64,000 nucleotides of DNA from Taudactylus pleione (taxonomy: Eukaryota > Chordata > Amphibia > Anura > Myobatrachidae), in the NCBI GenBank assembly GCA_031769625.1, contig JAUIMM010000017.1:2160501-2224500 (forward strand), written 5' to 3'. Under the pieces are notes generated by a model. The model made no database searches and was not told the DNA's origin. It saw only the letters and a list, made by a program, of their open reading frames with translations. Shown piece by piece: positions 10,121 to 20,500 of this stretch. Every line of letters begins with the position of its first letter. Within the stretch, counting starts at the first letter, position 1. The position numbers and the translations under genes were made by a program.

Positions 10121-11440
10121 TGTTTGTGAATTGTGTGCGCAGTAGCCGCACGTGCATCAACAAAGTAGTGCCAAGCGTGCGCCTGTGTCATAAGTAAAGG
10201 GCCGGCTGGCTTGACCGTTAAGGGGTGCTGTAACCCCCGAAAGTACACTCCAGTCCAAAAACCCAAAAAATTATTTTCTGTGTTTGTGAATTGTGTGCGC
10301 AGTAGCCGCACGTGCATCAACAAAGTAGTGCCAAGCGTGCGCCTGTGTCATAAGTAAAGGGCCGGCTGGCTTGACCGTTAAGGGTGCTGTAACCCCCGAA
10401 AGTACACTCCAGTCCAAACCAAAAAAAAAATTATTTTCTGTGTTTGTGAATTGTGTGCGCAGTAGCCGCACGTGCATCAACAAAGTAGTGCCAAGCGTGC
10501 GCCTGTGTCATAAGTAAAGGGCCGGCTGGCTTGACCGTTAAGGGTGCTGTAACCCCCGAAAGTACACTCCAGTCCAAACCAAAAAAAAAATTATTTTCTG
10601 TGTTTGTGAATTGTGTGCGCAGTAGCCGCACGTGCATCAACAAAGTAGTGCCAAGCGTGCGCCTGTGTCATAAGTAAAGGGCCGGCTGGCTTGACCGTTA
10701 AGGGTGCTGTAACCCCCGAAAGTACACTCCAGTCCAAACCAAAAAAAAAATTATTTTCTGTGTTTGTGAATTGTGTGCGCAGTAGCCGCACGTGCATCAA
10801 CAAAGTAGTGCCAAGCGTGCGCCTATGTCATAAGTAAAGGGCCGGCTGGCTTGACCGTTAAAGGGTGCTGTAACCCCCAAAGTACACTCCAGTCCAAACC
10901 GAAAAAAAATTATTTTCTGTGTTTGTGAATTGTGTGCGCAGTAGCCGCACGTGCATCAACAAAGTAGTGCCAAGTGTGCGCCTGTGTCATAAGTAAAGGG
11001 CCGGCTGGCTTGACCGTTAAAGGGTGCTGTAACCCCCGAAAGTACACTCCAGTCCAAACCAAAAAAAAAATTATTTTCTGTGTTTGTGAATTGTGTGCGC
11101 AGTAGCCGCACGTGCATCAACAAAGTAGTGCCAAGCGTGCGCCTGTGTCATAAGTAAAGGGCCGGCTGGCTTGACCGTTAAAGGGTTCTGTAACCCCCAA
11201 AGTACACTCCAAACCAAAAAAATATATATTTTCTGTGTTTGTGAATTGTGTGCACTGTGGCTGCACGTGCATCAACAAAGGAGCAGCGCCAAGCGTGCGC
11301 CTGTGTCCCATAAGTAAAGAGCCGGCTGGCTCATTTCTTAAAGGGTGGTGTAACCCACAAAGTGCACTACTCTCCAGCAAAAATAAAAAAATATTTTCTG
11401 TGTTTGTGTGCGCTTTAGCCGCACGTATATATATCAATAT
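10121..11440 (+). repeat. ~160-bp monomer array with E-boxes (copy A)
   Basis: Units begin TGTTTGTGAATTGTGTGCGC at 10121, 10281, 10441, 10601, 10761, 10920, 11081 and 11235, with a degenerate ninth at 11401. The spacing is exactly 160 for the first intervals. Each full unit holds CCGCACGTGCATC, giving the E-box CACGTG at 10149, 10309, 10469, 10629, 10789, 10948, 11109 and 11265. The inner units are almost identical, indicating recent expansion or homogenisation. The array lies directly upstream of the transposase ATG at 11448. Confidence 0.95.
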
Positions 11441-11447
11441 AACATAA

Positions 11448-11822
11448 ATGGAGGACCAAACTTTCTCTGATAAAAATAAAATAGGGAAAGATCAAGAACC
11501 ACTTCCTACTAGTGCTGTTGCTGCTGCTGGGAGTTGTTCATCATCCCAGAGAGGAAGTAGGAACATCACTACTTTTACTAAACAATTGACCCTCCAACAG
11601 TCCCTAGCGATGAGGATGAAGTACGACAGCAGTCATCCTGAAGCAAAACGTATAACTGAGGCCTTGACTGCTATGTTGGTGTTAGACGTGCGTCCGGTAT
11701 CCGACATTAGTGCAGTGGGATTTAGACAATTGATGGAGGTAGTGTGTCCTCGGTTCCAAATCCCGTCTAGATTCCACCTGCATCCTCAAAGCAGCAGCGA
11801 CAAGCGTGCGTCTGTCTGTTAA
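11448..11822 (+). pseudogene. N-terminal hAT transposase fragment (copy A)
   Basis: The ATG opens a frame beginning MEDQTFSDKNKIGKDQEP, matching the N terminus of copy C. At about residue 25 it jumps over the whole BED-finger region and resumes in the segment containing SSSQRGSRN and the TKQLTLQQS region shared with copies B and C. It then runs to SRFH, where homology stops at the junction with the 139-bp array; the last residues and the stop codon are read from that array. Of 124 residues about 109 are transposase. Without BED finger or catalytic residues it cannot act alone. Confidence 0.85.
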
Positions 11823-12379
11823 AGGGTGGTGACACCCTCAAAGTGTGCTACACAAACAATTAAAATATTGTTCTTTTTTTTTCTGTCTTTGTGAAATGTG
11901 TGGGCTGTAGCCGCACCTGCATCCTTAAAGCAGCAGCGACAAGCGTGCGTCTGTCTGTTAAAGGGTGGTGACACCCTCAAAGTGTGCTACACAAACAATT
12001 AAAATATTGTTCTTTTTTTTTCGGTCTTTGTGAAATGTGTGGGCTGTAGCCGCACCTGCATTCTTAAAGCAGCAGCGACAAGCGTGCGTCTGTCTGTTAA
12101 AGGGTGGTGACACCCTCAAAGTGTGCTACACAAAGAATAAAAATATTCTTCTTCTTTTTTCTGTCTTTGTGAATTGTGTGGGCTGTAGCCGCACTTGCAT
12201 CCTCAAAGCAGCAGCGACAAGCGTGCGTCTGTCTGTTAGAGGGTGGTGTAACCCTCAAAGTGTGCTCCACAAACAATAAAAATATTCTTTTTTTTTTCCT
12301 GTCTTTGTGAATTGTGTGGGCTGTAGCCGCACTTGAATCCTCAAAGCAGCAGCGACAAGCGTGCGTCTGTCTGTTAAAG
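11777..12379 (+). repeat. 139-bp monomer array replacing the transposase core (copy A)
   Basis: Five units share GCAGCAGCGACAAGCGTGCG at 11791, 11930, 12069, 12208 and 12346 (period 138-139). Each resembles a diverged leader monomer: GCAC(C/T)TGCATCCTCAAAG, a GTTAAAGGGTGGTG segment, a T-rich run and GTCTTTGTGAA(A/T)TGTGTGGG. The leader E-box CACGTG is CACCTG or CACTTG here. The array starts immediately after transposase sequence ATTCCAC and ends at GGATTACATCGG, replacing the ~1.3 kb that copy B has at 18194-19503. Confidence 0.92.
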
Positions 12380-12610
12380 GATTACATCGGTGACAGCATC
12401 CAAGTAGGCATGTCAGACAGTCCGTACCTGTACTGGCAGGAAAAAGAAGCAATTTGGAGGTCCCTGTACAAACTGGCTCTATTTTACCTGAGTTGCCCCC
12501 CCTCCAGTGTGTACTCCGAAAGAGTGTTTAGTGCAGCCGGGAACCTTGTTAGCGAAAGGCGTAGGAGGTTGCTTCCACAAAATGTGGAGAAGATGATGTT
12601 CATAAAATGA
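12380..12610 (+). pseudogene. C-terminal hAT dimerisation fragment (copy A)
   Basis: The frame resumes at DYIGDSIQVGMSDSP and contains the hATC block with YLSCPPSSVYSERVFSAAG and RRRLLPQ. Relative to copy B a single base is missing near 12600, so translation stops after MMFIK and the acidic tail is lost. The tail is still recognisable out of frame to about 12773. Confidence 0.85.
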
Positions 12611-12829
12611 ATGATCAACTCTTCCAGGGAGACCAGCCTCCAGAACGTACAGAGGGACCTGTGGTTCCAGCAGGGACAAATTAATACTCTGTGAGGATGA
12701 GGATGTACATAACACTGAAGAGGGTGAGGAATCTGTGGATGAGGAGGATGAGGACGACTTCTTGCCTCCGTAGAGCCAGTTTGTGCAGGGACAGATTAAT
12801 TGCCAGCTTGTTTTGTGGGGGCCCAAACG

Positions 12830-12885
12830 AACCAATCATTTCAGCCACAGTTGTGTGGCAGACCCTGGCGCTGAAATGATTGGTT
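12830..12885. repeat. Conserved hAT subterminal palindrome (copy A)
   Basis: AACCAATCATTTCAGC (12830-12845) is perfectly mirrored at 12870-12885, with a 24-bp spacer. The same hairpin is present in copies B and C between the transposase stop and the 3' TIR. Confidence 0.85.
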
Positions 12886-13433
12886 TGTTAAAGTGTGCAT
12901 GTCCTGTTTATACAACATAAGGGTGGGTGGGAGGGCCCAAGGACAATTCCATCTTGCACCTCTTTTTTTTCTTTGCATTATGTACAGTTTGGGGCCTAGT
13001 TTTTCAATGCCATCCTGTCTGCCACTGCAGTTTCACGCCTAGATGGGTCACGTGTTTGTGCCGCCAACTCGTGTCGCTTAGCATAGTCATCCAGCTACCT
13101 CGGTGCAACCTTTTGGACATAAAAACACTATTGTGAGGTGTGAGGTATTCAGAATAGACTGGAAATGAGTGGAAATTAAGGTTATTGAGGTTAATAATAG
13201 CATAGGAGCAGAAAAACCTACAAATTCTGTGATTTTAGCTGTTTTTATGCTTTTTTTCAAAAAAATACAGATCCAAAACACAAAACCCAGAACCCAAAAC
13301 ACGGAAGGGTGGTTTTGGCAAAACCAATCCAGATCCAAAACACGAAGAAAGATCCAGATCCAAAACCAAAACACAAAACACGAAAAGTGGCCGGTGCACA
13401 CCCCTAATATGTACATATGTGTGTGTATGTATG

Positions 13434-13434
<1 letters not shown>

Positions 13435-13480
<46 letters not shown>
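13435..13480. repeat. TA microsatellite
   Basis: About 23 TA units just outside the right end of hAT copy A. Confidence 0.95.
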
Positions 13481-13482
<2 letters not shown>

Positions 13483-13483
<1 letters not shown>

Positions 13484-13647
13484 TGGCCATGCCTCCCTGA
13501 GCACATGACATCATGCGGAGGGGACAGATCTGGCAGCAATGGATCGCAATACTAACTCACACACGCAGACTGCGGTGCATGCACAGTACGCACCATCTGC
13601 CGATCTGCGTAAGCTGTTGCAGTTGCGAACTGTGATGAATCAGGCCC
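13483..13647. mobile_element. Partial GGGCCTGATTCA-type MITE
   Basis: The right end TGATGAATCAGGCCCAT (13634-13650) matches the MITE terminus seen at 3371 and 16310. The left end is not found, so the start is a guess. Confidence 0.35.
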
Positions 13648-13872
13648 ATAGTCCCAATAGTATAATCTCCAAATTTTGGAATGGTGTAAGTGCTTAAATA
13701 CACTGCCTCCAGTCTTTACTGTACTCACATGGAATTATCAAATGGGAGCACCACAACTTGTCCTGTATGAGTGCTCTGGCCTTGGCTGGCGCTATTGATT
13801 GTTTCTGTTTTAGTACATTAAGCATGGTAAATAATTTTTCCAAATTGGGATACAGTATGTCAAGAACGGAGC

Positions 13873-14133
13873 GTATGACCTTACCTTGAGAGCGGTACCT
13901 TAAGGTAAGTGGTACCCAGAGGTGTGTCTGATGTATATATCGCTTTCAGCTTGATCACAGCATAGGCTGTGATGGGATCAAGCTGAATGCGAAACATCTG
14001 ACAGACACATTTCCGGGCCATGTGATTTACTGGCCAGCTTCTCAGATAAGCAGCTGCAGAGCACCTACAGCAAATCTCTTCTCCCTCCTCTCATTCCATA
14101 AGGTACCGCTCTCAAGGTAAGTGCTGGTCATAC
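13873..14133. mobile_element. Foldback MITE with GAGAGCGGTACC arms
   Basis: GTATGACCTTACCTTGAGAG on the left is mirrored near 14099-14133 as CTCTCAAGGTAAG plus GGTCATAC, with one 5-base difference. A second internal hairpin, CAGCTTGATCACAGC / GCTGTGATGGGATCAAGCTG, lies at about 13947-13986. Confidence 0.6.
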
Positions 14134-14636
14134 CCTGCAATGCCCAGCTTTGTGTGCCACCATGTTGCTTGTTTAGCTTAATACCTTTACTTTACTTTCT
14201 TTCATACCAGTACCTGATCTCCTGCTCTCTCATTCACAGTTCAATACCTCTGCGCAGGGAAACACAGAAGCAGTTTGGCCATCCAGGCACTGGACACTGT
14301 TTCTCCTCCATCCCTGCTGTCTAGCAGATTATCTGATTGTGAATTCACAAAGACGTGGACTTTTCTGATGTGTACATACTGTACTCTAGACAGACACGTG
14401 TGATATATGTTGATGGTGTATACATCTTAAAATAGTGAATTAATTAATGACATGCCATCCATTAGGGGATATCAGCCTTATGTGCTCTGCACTGTAGCAG
14501 AATATTATTAGATGTGCAATGACAATATCTGGTTACACAACTGCCTGTTTCTAACTTTTCTGCCTTATTGATGTTGGCATTTAGTGTTTTACCTTTTAAA
14601 AATGGAAAATATATGAATATATGCTTTTTGACATGT
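14134..14636. other. Unassigned spacer
   Basis: AT-rich, with no element termini or coding signal recognised. Confidence 0.5.
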
Positions 14637-14637
14637 A

Positions 14638-14870
14638 GCAGGTTGAGTATGGGATGCTGGCGCTTAGGATCCCAGCAGTCAGAACGTCAGGGTTAGGATA
14701 ACCGACACCTTTCAGGCAAGTATCCTAACCCTCCCTCCCCATACCCTAAACCTAAACCCCCCCATGGTGCCTATCCCTATCCCTCCCCCTAGCCATACTA
14801 CTTGCCGTCAGGATGCTGGTGCTGGCATCCCGCACGCCGGTATTTCAACTGCATCCCATTGTAGCACACC
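14638..14870. mobile_element. CCCTAACCC-bearing MITE, short copy
   Basis: The outer sequence GTTGAGTATGGGATGC... is loosely mirrored by ...AACTGCATCCCATTG. The interior has GGCAAGTATCCTAACCCTCC followed by CCCTAAACCTAAACCCCCC, the same wording as the larger elements near 36.7 and 40.4 kb. Confidence 0.5.
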
Positions 14871-15708
14871 AAGAATTTTTGTAGAAATTCCAATATAATT
14901 TCTAACAATTTTTAGTTATTACCTATTTGCTCCGTATTTTTAACAGATATTAATAATAAAATTAAATCTAATACAATTTTTTCATTTATTACTGTCTCTT
15001 TTCGTTAAACGCGCCCCCACACAGAGTACCATTTTCTTATCTCTTAGTCTGCATACTATCTATATTTGACTCTGGGGAGCACCACTGACTGGCCATAGGG
15101 TTATACCTGAGAATGAGAATCCTGTTTGGTAGTATTGGTGGCCTATATAATTTGGATTGAACACCCAATATTTTTTGTCAGTTAGATCAGAGACGAATGT
15201 ATACTTAATTTATCATCCTATTTGTGGTTTTTCTCTCCCCTCTTCTTTCAAACACATCAGTTAATTGGTGTCTTTTACATAATACATGCTATATAGCAGC
15301 AGCAGCTGAACCTACTGCCAAGCTATTGGAACGCTTTTCTAAAGGAATGATATTCTATAAATAAGTTAAACTTGATTAACTTTAAAAATCAATAGTGATA
15401 AATTGCCTGTTCTCTGCAGCCATATTTTGTAATTTTTTTCTAATAAACTTCAGAAATTTTCAACTAGATACATCAAAGCAAAAGGAACGTCCAAAAAATG
15501 CAAGTGTGAAATAGAATAAATGCTGATTTAGAAGGTATTTTAATGGGAAAAAAACGACGCAGGAAGACCTATAAGTGGTACGATGAACGCTGAGCAGTTA
15601 ACCATCTTATAATTATATTTCCCTATGAATAAGTATACTGATAGCATTTTGTTTGCTTTGTATTCCTGTAAATAGCAAACCCATGATTTTCACATTGTGG
15701 ATTCAAAC
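14871..15708. other. Unassigned AT-rich spacer
   Basis: Nothing beyond AT-rich single-copy-looking DNA was recognised. Confidence 0.5.
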
Positions 15709-15711
15709 TAT

Positions 15712-16310
15712 GGCCCTCATTCAGAGCCACTCGCTAGCGGCAGTACGCTCGTTCCGAGCGATGTTCGCACATCTGCGCATGCGTACGGATCGTTATACGC
15801 ATGCGCGAACCAGTCAGTGCGGCCGAAATTCATGTGCTCGCAATATAGCGAATGCCTGCTATTTTGAGTGACAGAATGAGGCGTATGTGGGTGGTAACAG
15901 GGGAAGGTGCTTGAAAACGGGGAGTGGAGATCAGAACGCAGGCGTGCTTAAAGGTCAAAACGGGCGTTTTATGGGTGTGCATAATTAATACAGCAGCGTC
16001 ATTGACCACGTCACTGGGTTATTTTATAGCCAGAACTGCTCGCAAGATTGTGGTAGCAAAAACCAACCACAAGAATAGCGAGCAGTTCATACGCTGGTCG
16101 ATGTACTCGATTAATCTAATAAATAGCGGACATGACGTATGGTGCGAGCGGCCAGGGGGCGTTTTTAACAAATAAACGAGCGTATGTTTTGCTCGCTCTT
16201 TCAGACTTAGAGGTGTGAACAGACTGCAATTTGCGAACGGATCATTTGAATAGCCACCCCTTGTTTTTGAACGAACGACCGCAAATAGCGAACGGCTCTG
16301 AATCAGGCCC
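15712..16310. mobile_element. ~600-bp MITE, copy 1
   Basis: GGCCCTCATTCAGAGCC on the left is mirrored by GGCTCTGAATCAGGCCC on the right. The triplet TAT flanks both sides (15709-15711, 16311-16313). The interior shares GAGTGACAGAATGAG, GTGGGTGGTAACAGGGGAAG and GCATAATTAA with the element at 61165-61766, confirming a family about 600 bp long. Confidence 0.8.
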
Positions 16311-16558
16311 TATGTTTTTACCAAATAATTCATATTCTACATATATACTTATTCACCTAGCATTTTTGTTACATATGGCACAAGACTTTTTGTGCGACTA
16401 AGATGCACCCCCACGGGTAGTGTTACATACTTTTCCTGAATTTTTCATCTTATTTGCATCAAGGGCTCATTTGGAATGCAGATTGTAGTGTGAAATTTTC
16501 AACTGAATTCGCATTGCAAATTCAGGCAATATAACAGGGATTTATTAAAACTCCCTTG

Positions 16559-16592
16559 CAGGGACAGAGCTTGCGATAAAGCTCTGTCCCTG
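16559..16592. repeat. Perfect 13-bp hairpin
   Basis: CAGGGACAGAGCT and AGCTCTGTCCCTG flank an 8-base loop. It stands alone between a MITE and hAT copy B. Confidence 0.7.
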
Positions 16593-16896
16593 TGAATCCC
16601 CTCCGCAGCCTTATCACTGTATTTTTCTGAAAAAATATAGTGAAAAGTTCCGCGCATGCGTTGACTGGCCACCGCTACCCCCCCTTTGACTCCCCCTATC
16701 AATCATGAGATACTTTTTTTATCCGCTGTGTGTGTGTATATATATTAGGGGTGAGCGGGTTCGGATTTCTGAAATCCGAGCCCCCCCCGATCCGAGGCAG
16801 ATCCGAGTCAGGCTCGACTTTTCCCGCCTGACTCGGATCTGAAATCGAGGCAAAACGTCATCATCCCGCCTTCCGGGTCTCGTGGGTTTTGGATCC

Positions 16897-16904
16897 TATA
16901 TAAG
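16897..16904 (+). promoter_or_regulatory. TATA box of hAT copy B
   Basis: TATATAAG in the same context as copy A, ~150 bp from the 5' terminus and ~400 bp before the monomer array. Confidence 0.6.
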
Positions 16905-17299
16905 GTACCCGCGTCGGCACCATTTTCTCACTCGGCTGTGGACAGTGAAGAGGGAGGGTGGGAGTTAGGGCTGGCTGGGCTGTGTAGTGTAGTGTAGTGC
17001 AGAGTAGTGTTGTGCTGCGCTGTGCTGCTGTTGTCCATAGGGGCTGTGTCCACTACTTCAAAGTCCATAGGGGCTGGCTGTGTTGTGCTGTGCTGCTGTT
17101 ATTAATAGGGGCTGTGTCCACTACTTCAAAGTCCATAGGGGCTGGCTGGACTGTGTTGTGCAGTCAGCTCTCCATAGGGGCTGTGTCCACTCCAAAGTCC
17201 TGTGCAGTGTCCCAGTCCTAAAGGTGTGCTGTAGTGTTGTCCAGGGGGTGCTCTGTCCATCAGGGGTGCTCCACCCAAGTGCTAAAAAAATAATATTTT

Positions 17300-17953
17300 T
17301 TCCGTGTTTGTGAATTGTGTGCGCAGTAGCCGCACGTGCATCAACAAAGTAGTGCCAAGCGTGCGCCTGTGTCATAAGTAAAGGGCCGGCTGGCTTGACC
17401 GTTAAAGGGTGCTGTAACCCCCAAAGTACACTCCAAACCAAATAACAAAATATTTTTTCTGTGTTTGTGAATTGTGTGCGCAGTAGCCGCACGTGCATCA
17501 ACAAAGTAGTGCCAAGCGTGCGCCTGTGTCATAAGTAAAGGGCCGGCTGGCTTGACCGTTAAAGGGTGCTGTAACCCCCCAAAGTACACTCCAAACTAAA
17601 TAACAAAATATTTTCTGTGTTTGTGAATTGTGTGCGCAGTAGCCGCACGTGCATAAACAAAGTATTGCCAAGCGTGCGCCTGTGTCATAAGTAAAGGGCC
17701 GGCTGGCTTGACCGTTAAAGGGTGCTGTAACCCCCAAAGTACACTCCAAACCAAATAACCAAATATTTTTTCTGTGTTTGTGAATTGTGTGCGCAGTAGC
17801 CGCACGTGCATCAACAAAGTAGTGCCAAGCGTGCGCCTGTGTCATAAGTAAAGGGCCGGCTGGCTTGACAATTAAAGGGTGCTGTAACCCCCAAAGTACA
17901 CTCCAAACCAAATAAAAAAATATTTTCTGTGTTTGTGAATTGTGTGCGCAGTA
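17300..17953 (+). repeat. ~157-bp monomer array with E-boxes (copy B)
   Basis: TGTTTGTGAATTGTGTGCGC recurs at 17304, 17462, 17618, 17775 and 17930 (period 155-158). CACGTG lies at 17333, 17490, 17646 and 17803. The fifth unit is cut after GCGCAGTAGC, where transposase sequence begins (ATCATCCCAGAGAGG). The loss of the BED-coding exon therefore has its left breakpoint inside a monomer. Confidence 0.95.
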
Positions 17954-18031
17954 GCATCATCCCAGAGAGGAAGTAGGAACACCACTACTTTTACTAAACA
18001 ATTGACCCTCCAACAGTCCTTAGCGAGGAGG

Positions 18032-19894
18032 ATGAAGTACGACAGCAGTCATCCTGAAGCAAAACGTATAACTGAGGCCTTGACTGCTATGTTGGTGTTA
18101 GACGTGCGTCCGGTATCCGCCATTAGTGCAGTGGGATTTAGACAATTGATGGAGGTAGTGTGTCCCCGGTTCCAAATCCCGTCTAGATTCCACTTCACTA
18201 GGCAGGCGATACCGAGACTGTACAGAAACGTCAGAAAAAGTGTCCTCAGTGTCCTGAAAAATGCCGTAGTACCCAATGTCCACTTAACCACGGACATGTG
18301 GACAAGTGGAACAGGGCAGACTAAGGACTATATGACTGTGACAGCCCACTGGGTAGATGTATCACCTTACGCAGCAACAGCAGCAGCGTCACCAGTCGCA
18401 GCATCTCAGAAACGCCAGCTCGTTCCAAGGCAGGCTACGCTGTGTATCACCGGTTTCAGTAAGAGGCCCACCGCCGACAATCTCTTAGAGAAACTGAGGG
18501 AAATCATCGCACAGTGGCTTACCCCACTTAGACTCTCCTGGGGATTTGTGATATCTGACAACGCCACCAATATTGTGCGGGCATTACATCTGGGCAAATT
18601 CCAGCACGTCCCATGTTTTGCTCACACAATAAACTTGGTGGTGCAGAATTTTCTGAAAAGCGACAGGGGCGTGCAGGAGACGCTTTGGGTGGCCCAAAAA
18701 TTTTCTGCCCACTTTCGCCATTCAGCGACTGCGTGCCGAAGACTGGAGCGCCAGCAAACACTTTTGAACCTGCCCCGCCATCACCTGAAGCAAGAGGTTG
18801 TGACGCGGTGGAACTCAACCCTCTATATGCTTCAGAGGATGGAGGAGCAGCAAAAGGCCATTCAAGCCTATACATCCACCTATGACATAGGCAAAGGAGG
18901 GGGTATGCACCTGACTCAAGCGCAGTGGAGAATGATTTCCGTGTTGTGCAAGGTTCTCCAGCCCTTCGAACTTGCCACACGTTTAGTCAGTTCAGACACT
19001 GCCAGCTTGAGTCAGGTCATTCCCCTCATCAGGCTTTTGCAGAAGCAGCTGGAGAAAGTGAAGGAGGAGCTAAGACGGAGCGATTCCGCTCGGCATGTGG
19101 GACTTGTGGATGAAGCCCTTCATTCGCTTTGCCTGGATTCCAGGGTGGTCAATCTGTTGAAATCAGACCACTACATTTTGGCCACCGTGCTCGATCCTAG
19201 GTTTAAAGCCTATGTGGTGTCTCTCTTTCCAGCCGACACAAGCCTGCAGAGGTGCAAAGACCTGCTGGTGAACACACTGTCAGCTGAAGCGGAACGTGAC
19301 ACATCAACAGCTCCTTCTTCATTTTCTCGCGCAACTGGGGCTGCCAGGAAAAAACTTAGGTATCCTAAGCAACCCGCTGGCGGTGATGCAGGGCAGGCAG
19401 GACCAAGTTTGGACATCTGGTCCGGACTGAAGGACCTGGCAACAATTTCTGACATGTCTACTGTCACTGCATATGATACTGTCACCTTTGACAGAATGGT
19501 GGAGGATTACATCGGTGACAGCATCCAAGTAGGCATGTCAGACAGTCCATACCTGTACTGGCAGGAAAAAGAGGCAATTTGGAGGCCCCTGTACAAACTG
19601 GCTCTATTTTACCTGAGTTGCCCCCCCTCCAGTGTGTACTCCGAAAGAGTGTTTAGTGCAGCCGGGAACCTTGTCAGCGAAAGGCGTAGGAGGTTGCTTC
19701 CACAGGATGTGGAGAAGATGATGTTCATCAAAATGAATTATCAGCTCTTCCAGGGAGTCCAGCCTCCAGAACGTACAGAGGGACCTGTGGTGGTGGATTC
19801 AAGTGGGGACGAGTTAATACTTTGTGAGGATGAGGATGTACACACTGAAGAGGGTGAGGAATCGGTGGATGAGGATGACATCTTGCCTCCGTAG
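18032..19894 (+). CDS. hAT (Ac-like) transposase lacking BED finger, copy B
   Basis: The frame is open from 17939, but the first ATG is at 18032, giving 620 residues; the homology with copies A and C starts earlier, at about 17954. Counting from 17942, the hAT catalytic elements are all visible: D118 (TTDMWTS), D206 (VISDNATN), the CFAH motif at C225/H228, W290 (VTRWNST), DPRFK at 418 and E568 in SSVYSERVFSAAG of the hATC dimerisation block. An acidic tail follows. Known hAT transposases cut and paste DNA in the nucleus and need an N-terminal BED finger to bind ends; none is present. Upstream are E-box monomers and a TATA box. It could be an inactive relic, a product spliced to another exon, or a truncated regulator. 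Confidence 0.85.
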   Translation: MKYDSSHPEAKRITEALTAMLVLDVRPVSAISAVGFRQLMEVVCPRFQIPSRFHFTRQAIPRLYRNVRKSVLSVLKNAVVPNVHLTTDMWTSGTGQTKDYMTVTAHWVDVSPYAATAAASPVAASQKRQLVPRQATLCITGFSKRPTADNLLEKLREIIAQWLTPLRLSWGFVISDNATNIVRALHLGKFQHVPCFAHTINLVVQNFLKSDRGVQETLWVAQKFSAHFRHSATACRRLERQQTLLNLPRHHLKQEVVTRWNSTLYMLQRMEEQQKAIQAYTSTYDIGKGGGMHLTQAQWRMISVLCKVLQPFELATRLVSSDTASLSQVIPLIRLLQKQLEKVKEELRRSDSARHVGLVDEALHSLCLDSRVVNLLKSDHYILATVLDPRFKAYVVSLFPADTSLQRCKDLLVNTLSAEAERDTSTAPSSFSRATGAARKKLRYPKQPAGGDAGQAGPSLDIWSGLKDLATISDMSTVTAYDTVTFDRMVEDYIGDSIQVGMSDSPYLYWQEKEAIWRPLYKLALFYLSCPPSSVYSERVFSAAGNLVSERRRRLLPQDVEKMMFIKMNYQLFQGVQPPERTEGPVVVDSSGDELILCEDEDVHTEEGEESVDEDDILPP

Positions 19895-19950
19895 AGCCAG
19901 TTTGTGCAGGGACACATTAATTTCCAGCTTGTTTTGTGGGGGCCCAAATG

Positions 19951-20006
19951 AACCAATCATTTCAGCCACAGTTGTGTGGCAGACCCTGGCGCTGAAATGA
20001 TTGGTT
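19951..20006. repeat. Conserved hAT subterminal palindrome (copy B)
   Basis: AACCAATCATTTCAGC and its complement, 16-bp perfect arms, 57 bp after the transposase stop codon. Confidence 0.85.
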
Positions 20007-20500
20007 TGTTAAAGTGTGCATGTCCTATTTATACAACATAAGGGTGGGTGGGAGGGCCCAAGGACAATTCCATCTTGCACCTCTTTTTTTTCTTTGCATT
20101 ATGTACAGTTTGGGGCCTAGTTTTTCAAACTGCCATCCTGTCTGCCACTGCAGTATCACGCCTAGATGGGTCACGTGTTTGTGCCACCCACTCGTGTCGC
20201 TTAGCATAGTCATCCAGCTACCTCGGTGCAACTATTGTGAGGTGTGAGGTATTCAGAATAGACTGGAAATGAGTGGAAATTAAGGTTATTGAGGTTAATA
20301 ATAGCATAGGAGCAGAAAAACCTACAAATTCTGTGATTTTAGCTGTTTTTATGCTTTTTTTCAAAAAAATACAGATCCAAAACACAAAACCCAGAACCCA
20401 AAACACGAAGGGTGGTTTTGGCAAAACCAATCCAGATCCAAAACACGAAGAAAGATCCAAATCCAAAACACAAAACACGAAAAGTGGGCGGTGCACACCC

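Larger units (their letters stand above)
9613..13406 (+). mobile_element. hAT transposon copy A (internally deleted, array-bearing)
   Basis: The element starts TAGGGGTGAGCGGG and ends CGGTGCACACCCCTA. An exact 8-bp duplication ATATGTAC flanks it (9605-9612, 13407-13414). Order: subterminal CCGAGTC/GACTCGG repeats, TATA-type promoter, a leader with a short duplication, ~160-bp monomers (10121-11440), an N-terminal transposase fragment, a 139-bp array (11777-12379), the C-terminal transposase fragment, a conserved palindrome (12830-12885) and subterminal ATCCAAAACAC repeats. The BED region and the catalytic core are missing. By eye the shared parts are nearly identical to copy B, so the copies are young. 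Confidence 0.93.

Noticed and set aside
10033..10803. Repeated 70-96-codon frames on the minus strand of the hAT leader
   Set aside because: They are antisense readings of the 160-bp monomer and exist once per unit.
13087..13555. Frames with repeated YIYIYI on both strands
   Set aside because: Produced by the TA microsatellite next to hAT copy A.
18528..18980. 150-codon minus-strand frame in hAT copy B
   Set aside because: Shadow of the transposase ORF; no independent homology.
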